Of a stretch of DNA of 64,000 nt, positions 58,948-64,000 are shown in pieces (position 1 is the first letter of the stretch; each line of letters starts with the position of its first letter). The notes under the pieces are model-generated. The model made no database searches and was not told where the DNA came from. It saw only the letters and a program-made list of their open reading frames with translations. The stretch spans positions 1 through 64,000 of the forward strand of contig JAHBTB010000004.1 in NCBI GenBank assembly GCA_019638795.1, given 5' to 3'. This DNA comes from Fimbriimonadaceae bacterium. Lineage in GTDB: Bacteria; Armatimonadota; Fimbriimonadia; Fimbriimonadales; Fimbriimonadaceae. The translations under genes and the position numbers were made by a program.

Positions 58948-59931
58948 TCAGGGGTAGAGCACGCTCTCGACCCGGCGGTCCTGGAGCAGCTTGGACCTGA
59001 CGCGGAACGCGTCTTGGGCCTTCAGCCATTCCCAACCCGAGACGCAAAAGAGCCCCAAGTAGACGGTGGCGCCGATGGCACCCATCGTGTTGGAGAAGTC
59101 GGACGGTCGCGTGCCGAGCCGCATCATGGGGACCATGATCATGTTGAGCATGTAGAGGGCCCAAGTCGCCCAGCGCAGCTCCCGCCGCGTCCTGTCGCTC
59201 ATTTCCAGCGATGGGTGTAAGTCTGAGGGCGGCAGAAGAGACTCGATATGTCCGTTGGGAGGCGACTTCAACCAGTCGTCCAGTCCGGCAAAGAACGCGG
59301 CGAACTTGCGACGGGTCGCGTAGTCCTCGAACGGGTCGATGGGGGTCAGGCGGATCTCGCCTCGGGAGCCTGCATGGGGCATGGGTAGCCAGAGCGGGGC
59401 TCGGCCTTCCGACAGGCGTGGGCGGCGCCTACGGGGCCACATCGGCAATGGAGGCATGTCGTCCCGGTTCAGGCGCCAGACTGACTGCAGGCCCTTGAAA
59501 TACAGGGTCCCTTCGTGAAGCCAGAGGTAACCCTCGTCAGCGCCGGTGACGACGCCGTCGCGTCGGATAGTGTAGCGCACGGGCACGGCCTGCTCGTCGG
59601 GCACCCGGGCCCGGATGCGCTTCAGGCCGTGGCCCATCCAGATGTGGTCACGGACCCGACGGTACAGCACGATGAGGGCGGTTTCTGCCGCGACGACCAC
59701 CATCAGCGTCTTGAGTTGGATGACGAAGACGGACATCTCGTCTTTGGCGTCCCGGACAAACGAGCCGATGAACATGGCGGCCAGGACGAGGGCCCAGAGG
59801 GCGATCCGAAAGCCCAGGGTCTCCCGCCGGTCGTTGACAATACGTTCGGACTCACTGGCAGGCAACCGCCAACCGGCGACAGGTTTGAGGTCACCCCTGC
59901 CGTCGACGTCCCGCGTGCCAAACATCCGCAC
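58948..59931 (-). CDS. Hypothetical membrane protein
   Basis: A 327-residue protein with four hydrophobic segments in two pairs (~44-62 and ~72-90; ~255-272 and ~283-300) and a soluble middle part (~110-240) containing VRYTIRRDGVVTGADEGYLWLHEGTLYFKG, a beta-rich PH-like region. I recognise no family. The start is GTG 59931; TATACT (59938-59943, minus strand) ends 6 nt before it. Confidence 0.65.
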   Translation of the reverse strand: MRMFGTRDVDGRGDLKPVAGWRLPASESERIVNDRRETLGFRIALWALVLAAMFIGSFVRDAKDEMSVFVIQLKTLMVVVAAETALIVLYRRVRDHIWMGHGLKRIRARVPDEQAVPVRYTIRRDGVVTGADEGYLWLHEGTLYFKGLQSVWRLNRDDMPPLPMWPRRRRPRLSEGRAPLWLPMPHAGSRGEIRLTPIDPFEDYATRRKFAAFFAGLDDWLKSPPNGHIESLLPPSDLHPSLEMSDRTRRELRWATWALYMLNMIMVPMMRLGTRPSDFSNTMGAIGATVYLGLFCVSGWEWLKAQDAFRVRSKLLQDRRVESVLYP

Positions 59932-59937
59932 GGTTCA

Positions 59938-59943
59938 AGTATA
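59938..59943 (-). promoter_or_regulatory. -10 hexamer TATACT, leaderless membrane protein gene
   Basis: TATACT on the minus strand, 6 nt before GTG 59931. Confidence 0.6.
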
Positions 59944-59952
59944 GACGGAGCG

Positions 59953-60276
59953 TCAACGGGGAAGGGTGAGGAGGTGGCTGGTCCAGAGGATGGCGTAAAG
60001 GGAGGCGGCCAACCACATGCCCACCTCTGCCGTCCAAAACCGCTTGGTCCTTACCCACTCCAAGACGCCCACGGGCCCGAGGAGGAATGCGGTCTTGGCG
60101 ATGATGAACACCCCCGGGCCGACCGACCAGAGGGCCGCGAACAGGCGGTTACCTTCGGCGTGCCCCATTTGAAGCCAGGCGAGGGTCGCGACCAAGTCGG
60201 TGAGCCCCAGCGTCAGGAGCACGGCAGTGCTCAAGTAGACGCGGCTTCTGCCAAGGGAAGCTTTGGCCTGGCTCAT
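59953..60276 (-). CDS. Small membrane protein with DUF5658-like pattern
   Basis: A 107-residue protein with three or four membrane segments: VYLSTAVLLTLGLTDLVATLAWL, LWSVGPGVFIIAKTAFLLGP, and MWLAASLYAILWTSHLL. The TDLVAT and 'N..F' spacing recall DUF5658-type proteins. Function unknown. It is 21 bp upstream of the previous gene in the same direction, but that gene has its own -10. Confidence 0.6.
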   Translation of the reverse strand: MSQAKASLGRSRVYLSTAVLLTLGLTDLVATLAWLQMGHAEGNRLFAALWSVGPGVFIIAKTAFLLGPVGVLEWVRTKRFWTAEVGMWLAASLYAILWTSHLLTLPR

Positions 60277-60299
60277 ACCCTAAGAAGCGAACGGTGGGT

Positions 60300-60920
60300 T
60301 TAGAGCGTTCCGAACAGACGGTCGCCATAGTCCCCAAGACCTGGGACGATGTACTTCCGTTCGTCCAAGTGGTGGTCCAGGGCGGCGGCCACGACCGGGA
60401 CGTCGGGATGGTCGGCTTGGAGGACGGCGAGGCCTTCGGGCGCGGCGACGACACACACCATGACGAGGTCTTTGGCTCCGTTTCGCTTGAGCACACTGAG
60501 CGCCTGACTCGCCGAGCCCCCGGTCGCCAGCATCGGGTCACAGCACAGGGTCAGGCGACCGGCGAGGTCGGGAAGCTTGCAGTAATAGCTGCTGGCGATG
60601 GCGGACTCGTGGTCCCGCTCCAGGCCGATGTATCCCACAGCGACGTCGGGGAAGCAGTCGAGGGCCGCCTCCATAAGCCCCAGCCCGGCCCTGAGGACGG
60701 GGACCACGGCCAGACCCTGGGCGAGGACGGCCTGGTCCACCGTCGCTAACGGGGTCTGGACGGGCACAACCTTGGTCTTCAAAGTCCTGGTCGCCTCCAG
60801 GACCAGGAGCGTCGCGAGGGTGCGGCTGAGCCGGCGGAACACCGCCGGCTCGGTGTCGGCGTCGCGTAGGCCCGCCAAGAGGTGGGCGGCCAATGGGTGG
60901 TCTACGGTCCTCAAGCTCAT
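60300..60920 (-). CDS. upp: Uracil phosphoribosyltransferase
   Basis: A 206-residue UPRT of normal length. VVPVLRAGLGLMEA, the PRPP-binding CCDPMLATGGSASQAL (flexible-loop D-P-M-L-A-T-G-G) and the uracil-binding YIVPGLGDYGDRLFGT are all intact. It salvages uracil to UMP using PRPP made by Prs, encoded 1.4 kb away. ATG 60920 begins MSLRTVDHPLAAHLLAGL. It is divergent from glmU across about 48 bp. Confidence 0.95.
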   Translation of the reverse strand: MSLRTVDHPLAAHLLAGLRDADTEPAVFRRLSRTLATLLVLEATRTLKTKVVPVQTPLATVDQAVLAQGLAVVPVLRAGLGLMEAALDCFPDVAVGYIGLERDHESAIASSYYCKLPDLAGRLTLCCDPMLATGGSASQALSVLKRNGAKDLVMVCVVAAPEGLAVLQADHPDVPVVAAALDHHLDERKYIVPGLGDYGDRLFGTL

Positions 60921-60968
60921 CTGGGGCCATTGTGGCCGGTCCCCAAGGGGTATCGTTAATGCCCTGTC

Positions 60969-62366
60969 ATGACCCCTTCCGGCTCCCCCGTGGGCGTCGT
61001 CTTGGCCGCGGGCCAAGGCACGCGGATGAAGAGCGCCAAGCCGAAGGTGCTCCATCCCGTGTGCGGCCTGTCCATGGTCGAATGGGTCGTGCGCGTCTTG
61101 CGCCAAGCCGGGATCGACCGGGTGGTCGTGGTCGTGGGCTTTGGCGGAGACCAGGTCCGGGAGGCCTTGGCGGGACAGAGGGTCGAGTTTGTCGAGCAGA
61201 AGGAGCGGCTCGGCACCGGTCATGCGGTCATGCAAGCCGCACCCTTGCTCGCCGGGCACGACGGCGTGACCGTCGTGAGCGCCGGCGACACACCGCTCCT
61301 GTTGCCGGAGACGGTCAAGTTTCTGATCGACTCGTGCAATTCAGGGGCGACCGCGGCCCTTTCGACCGCACATCTGCCCGAACCGGGTTCATACGGGAGG
61401 ATCGTCCGCGACGACGCAGGGCGGTTTCAGGCCATCGTCGAGGCAAAAGACTGCACACCCGAGCAATTGCGTCTGACCGAGTGGAACCCGGCCCTCTACG
61501 CCTTTCACAACCCGGCGTTGCTGGCCGCCTTGCCTAGGCTCACCCAGGCGAACGCCCAGGGTGAGTACTACCTCACCGACGTGTTGGGTTTGGTCGCGAC
61601 GGACGGACACCGGGTGGACGCGGTCCCTGCCGAAGACGCCGACCAATTTGACGGGGTCAACGACCGCTGGCAACTCGCCGAGGCGGGCACCAAGATGCGG
61701 AGGCGCATTCTGCGAAGGCACGCCGAGGCCGGCGTCACCGTCCTGGACCCGGAGAGCACGACGGTCGGGCCGGACGTCGTCATCGGGCCAGAGACGGTCG
61801 TCCATCCCAACACGATCATTGACGGGGCGACGACAATCGGGGCGAATTGCGAGCTCGGGCCAAACACCTGGATCAAGGACTGCGTCCTAGGTGACGGTGT
61901 CCGTGCCTACATGAGCCATCTGGAGCGCGCCGAGATGGGTGACGGATGCCGGTGCGGGCCGTTCGCCAACATGCGCCCGGGAGCCCGGCTGGCCCCCAAT
62001 GTCAAGATCGGCAACTTCGTCGAGGTCAAGAACTCGACCCTTGGGGCGGACACAAGCGTCTCCCATCTGACCTACATCGGGGACGCGGAGGTGGGGGAAC
62101 GGACCAACATCGGTGCCGGGACGATCACCTGCAACTACGACGGGTTTGCCAAGCACAAGACAACGATCGGGAGCGACGTCTTTGTGGGTTCAAACAGTAC
62201 TCTTGTCGCTCCCGTCAATGTCGGTGACGACAGCATGGTCGCGGCGGGTAGCGTCGTGACCAAAGACGTTCCCGAGGGGGACATGGCGATCGGTAGGGGC
62301 AAGCAGGAGAACAAAGACGGATGGTACAGGCGATGGCGAACCACGAAACAGAGCAACGGCCAGTGA
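60969..62366 (+). CDS. glmU: Bifunctional N-acetylglucosamine-1-phosphate uridyltransferase / glucosamine-1-phosphate acetyltransferase
   Basis: A 465-residue GlmU with an N-terminal pyrophosphorylase (VVLAAGQGTRMKS, residues ~10-22; SAGDTPLLL) and a C-terminal left-handed beta helix (VIGPETVVHPNTIID, HLTYIGDAEVGERTNIGAGTI, NCELGPNTW hexapeptides), with the catalytic His in KHKTTIG. It makes UDP-GlcNAc for cell wall and surface glycans. Its end overlaps prs by up to 34 bp. Confidence 0.96.
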   Translation: MTPSGSPVGVVLAAGQGTRMKSAKPKVLHPVCGLSMVEWVVRVLRQAGIDRVVVVVGFGGDQVREALAGQRVEFVEQKERLGTGHAVMQAAPLLAGHDGVTVVSAGDTPLLLPETVKFLIDSCNSGATAALSTAHLPEPGSYGRIVRDDAGRFQAIVEAKDCTPEQLRLTEWNPALYAFHNPALLAALPRLTQANAQGEYYLTDVLGLVATDGHRVDAVPAEDADQFDGVNDRWQLAEAGTKMRRRILRRHAEAGVTVLDPESTTVGPDVVIGPETVVHPNTIIDGATTIGANCELGPNTWIKDCVLGDGVRAYMSHLERAEMGDGCRCGPFANMRPGARLAPNVKIGNFVEVKNSTLGADTSVSHLTYIGDAEVGERTNIGAGTITCNYDGFAKHKTTIGSDVFVGSNSTLVAPVNVGDDSMVAAGSVVTKDVPEGDMAIGRGKQENKDGWYRRWRTTKQSNGQ

Positions 62367-63328
62367 ACGGGGACTTGAGCGGCATGAAGCTCTTTGCGGG
62401 CAACGCGAACCGAGACCTCGGGCACCGTGTCGCCGAGTATCTGGGTGTCGAACTGGGCAAGATCACGAGCACCAAGTTCAGCGACGGCGAAATCCGCCTC
62501 ATGGTGGACGAGAGTGCCCGTGGCAACGACATCTTCATCATCCAACCGACGTGCCAGCCCGTCAACGACAGCCTGATGGAACTGCTCATCATGCTCGACG
62601 CCTTCCGCCGGGCGAGTGCGCGGCGTTTGACCGTCGTCATGCCCTATTACGGCTATGCCCGCCAGGACAAGAAGGTCAAGCCTCGCGAGCCCATCACCGC
62701 CCGGCTCGTCGCGGACTTGATCATCGAGAGTGGGGCCAACCGAGTCGTCGCCGTCGACCTCCACGCCGAGCAGATCCAGGGGTTCTTTGACGTCCCGGTC
62801 GACCACCTGTATGGTGGCCCGATCCTGGGCCGCTACCTTGTGGAAGAGGGTTTTGCGGGCCAAGACGACGTGATCGTCGTCAGCCCCGACGTCGCCGGGG
62901 TCTCTCGGGCCAGGTCCCTTGCCGAGATGCTCAAGTGCCCGATCGGCATCGTCGCCAAGCGCCGACCCGAGCCGAACAAGGTGGACATAGTCGAGATCAT
63001 CGGTGACGTGGCGGGCAAGCGGTGCGTGATGATCGACGACATGATCGACACCGGCGGATCCATCATCCAGGGGGCCGAGGCCCTGCTGAAGCGAGGGGCC
63101 AAGGAAGTGATGGCTTGCTGCACGCACGCGGTGTTCAGCGGCAACGCCAGCCAGAGGCTCCAGGACAGCGTGGTCAGCCGGATCATCTCGATGGACACGA
63201 TCCCCATCGAGAGTTCAAAGCTGTTCCCGAAGCTCACCGTCCTCCCCATCGCGCCGCTCCTGGGCGAGGCGATCAGGCGTATCCACGTGAACGAGTCGGT
63301 CAGCACGCTCTTCCATGACTGGCGCTGA
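62333..63328 (+). CDS. prs: Ribose-phosphate pyrophosphokinase
   Basis: A 331-residue PRPP synthetase. MKLFAGNANRDLGHRVAEYLG, PYYGYARQDKKVKPRE (ATP and catalytic loop), VSPDVAGVSRARSLA and the PRPP loop VMIDDMIDTGGSI are present. It makes PRPP for nucleotide, His and Trp synthesis. ATG 62333 is used; ATG 62384, which starts at MKLFAGN as in E. coli-type proteins, is an equally good alternative. Translation is probably coupled to glmU, the classic glmU-prs arrangement. Confidence 0.95.
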   Translation: MANHETEQRPVNGDLSGMKLFAGNANRDLGHRVAEYLGVELGKITSTKFSDGEIRLMVDESARGNDIFIIQPTCQPVNDSLMELLIMLDAFRRASARRLTVVMPYYGYARQDKKVKPREPITARLVADLIIESGANRVVAVDLHAEQIQGFFDVPVDHLYGGPILGRYLVEEGFAGQDDVIVVSPDVAGVSRARSLAEMLKCPIGIVAKRRPEPNKVDIVEIIGDVAGKRCVMIDDMIDTGGSIIQGAEALLKRGAKEVMACCTHAVFSGNASQRLQDSVVSRIISMDTIPIESSKLFPKLTVLPIAPLLGEAIRRIHVNESVSTLFHDWR

Positions 63329-63773
63329 GCCAGACCCGGCGGAGAGCCTCGAGTGGGCCGTCCAATTTGGAGACGGCCAGGACGGGAAGAGGGTCGTCGT
63401 GGTCGCGGTGGCCGTCTTGGCCGGCCTGTTCGCGTTTGCTTTCTTGAGAAATATCTTGGCGTCACTCCTCGGTGTCGGAGCGGTATTGGTCTCCACAGCC
63501 GAACTGTTTCTTCCGATCAGGTTCACCCTTGACGAGCAGGGGGCGCGACGGAAGTGCGGTTTGAGCGTCGTGGAGGTGAAGTGGGCGGACGTTCTCCAAG
63601 TTGTGGAGTCAGAGGACGGGGTGAGGCTGTCGACCGTCGCACCAGGGTCGAAGCTGGAACCCTTCCGAGGCGTGTTTTTGCGCTTTTCTGGCAACCGGGA
63701 CGCCGTATTGGGCAAAATACGCGCACTTCAAACAAGCCATGCAGACTCTGTGGGACAGCGAACTGACGCCTGA
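63315..63773 (+). CDS. Hypothetical membrane protein
   Basis: A 152-residue protein: acidic N-terminus (AEPDPAESLEW), two close membrane segments (VVVVAVAVLAGLFAFAFL and LASLLGVGAVLVSTAELFLP), then a PH-like soluble part (FTLDEQGARRKCGLSVVEVKWADVLQV). I recognise no family; the layout resembles small PH-type membrane proteins. It overlaps the prs stop by 14 bp, so it is probably in the same operon. Confidence 0.6.
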   Translation: MTGAEPDPAESLEWAVQFGDGQDGKRVVVVAVAVLAGLFAFAFLRNILASLLGVGAVLVSTAELFLPIRFTLDEQGARRKCGLSVVEVKWADVLQVVESEDGVRLSTVAPGSKLEPFRGVFLRFSGNRDAVLGKIRALQTSHADSVGQRTDA

Positions 63774-64000
63774 CGAACGGGACGCCTTGGTCGACAAACT
63801 GGTGTTTGAGATCAAGAAGCGCCGAATGGAAGCTCCAGCGATCTTCTTCCTGGAGTCGCACAAGCCAGTCGCCGCCTTGGCTGGCCACGCGATGGTCGCG
63901 TTCGCGCCTTTTCTGGTACCGTTTGTGGGCATGGAGGCGGTCAACGACTACAGCCGCCTTCTTCTGAAGCGTGAAAACGTCGAGCTGGTCATCCAGGCCC
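63739..64000 (+). CDS. Hypothetical protein, partial (runs off the window)
   Basis: The frame from ATG 63739 reads MQTLWDSELTPDERDALVDK, VFEIKKRRMEAPAIFFLESH and a hydrophobic helix (ALAGHAMVAFAPFLVPFVGM) to the window edge. It overlaps the preceding gene by 35 bp. The 3' end is missing; no family is recognised. Confidence 0.5.
   Translation, partial: MQTLWDSELTPDERDALVDKLVFEIKKRRMEAPAIFFLESHKPVAALAGHAMVAFAPFLVPFVGMEAVNDYSRLLLKRENVELVIQA

Overview
The window looks like chromosomal DNA from a GC-rich bacterium, most plausibly Armatimonadota (Fimbriimonadia-like). This is an inference from the mix of genes: six secreted proteins ending in a PEP-CTERM sorting signal (VPEP, hydrophobic helix, RRRK), a tricorn-protease homologue, a DUF6786 protein, a SecDF fusion, and groES and groEL lying apart. 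No rRNA or other decisive marker is present.

Layout. 1-9.0 kb: PafA-like phosphatase (cut by the window edge), a Tat-exported phospholipase C, VOC protein, AraC regulator, ABC-F ATPase, EamA permease, Gfo/Idh/MocA oxidoreductase and a PEP-CTERM protein. 9.2-10.3 kb: 4-hydroxyphenylpyruvate dioxygenase. 10.5-13.3 kb: tRNA-Thr(CGT), whose last 25 bp are repeated 2.7 kb downstream. The repeats bracket a decayed mobile island holding pieces of a conjugation ATPase, a replication-relaxation protein, RHS/YD-repeat debris, a Cys-rich RHS tail and a lipoprotein. 13.4-23.3 kb: envelope and exported-protein genes (glycosyltransferase, deacetylase, L,D-transpeptidase, tricorn homologue, beta-propeller), glyA and a sugar isomerase family protein. 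23.4-35.2 kb: core genes (secDF, ispH, folB, nusA-ylxR-infB, ispG, groES). 35.2-41.0 kb: a BTAD-type regulator divergent from a PEP-CTERM gene, a secreted pre-peptidase-domain protein, and groEL with a CIRCE operator. 41.1-44.0 kb: an accessory strip with a DUF4160/DUF2442 pair, a fibronectin-III protein, a 21-bp GGGCCC tandem array, an AT-rich orphan ORF and a hicAB pair whose toxin is frameshifted. 45.3-48.8 kb: one PEP-CTERM protein and three tandem PEP-CTERM matrixin-type metalloproteases. 48.9-64 kb: MscS channel, M28 peptidase, RRM protein, GNAT, D-aminoacylase, outer-membrane barrel, DUF6786 protein, an ECF sigma/anti-sigma pair, and upp-glmU-prs.

Two themes stand out. First, at least fourteen genes have a TANNNT or close -10 hexamer ending 6-8 nt before their start codon, which predicts widespread leaderless transcription and corrects several start sites. 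Second, ylxR, between nusA and infB, has no usable start codon, but a correctly phased GGGCCCG heptamer in the nusA tail would give a NusA-YlxR product by -1 frameshifting. MEP-pathway genes (ispG, ispH), folate (folB) and nucleotide or amino-sugar genes (upp, glmU, prs, glyA) supply ordinary housekeeping. All domain calls are from reading translated sequence; no database search was run.
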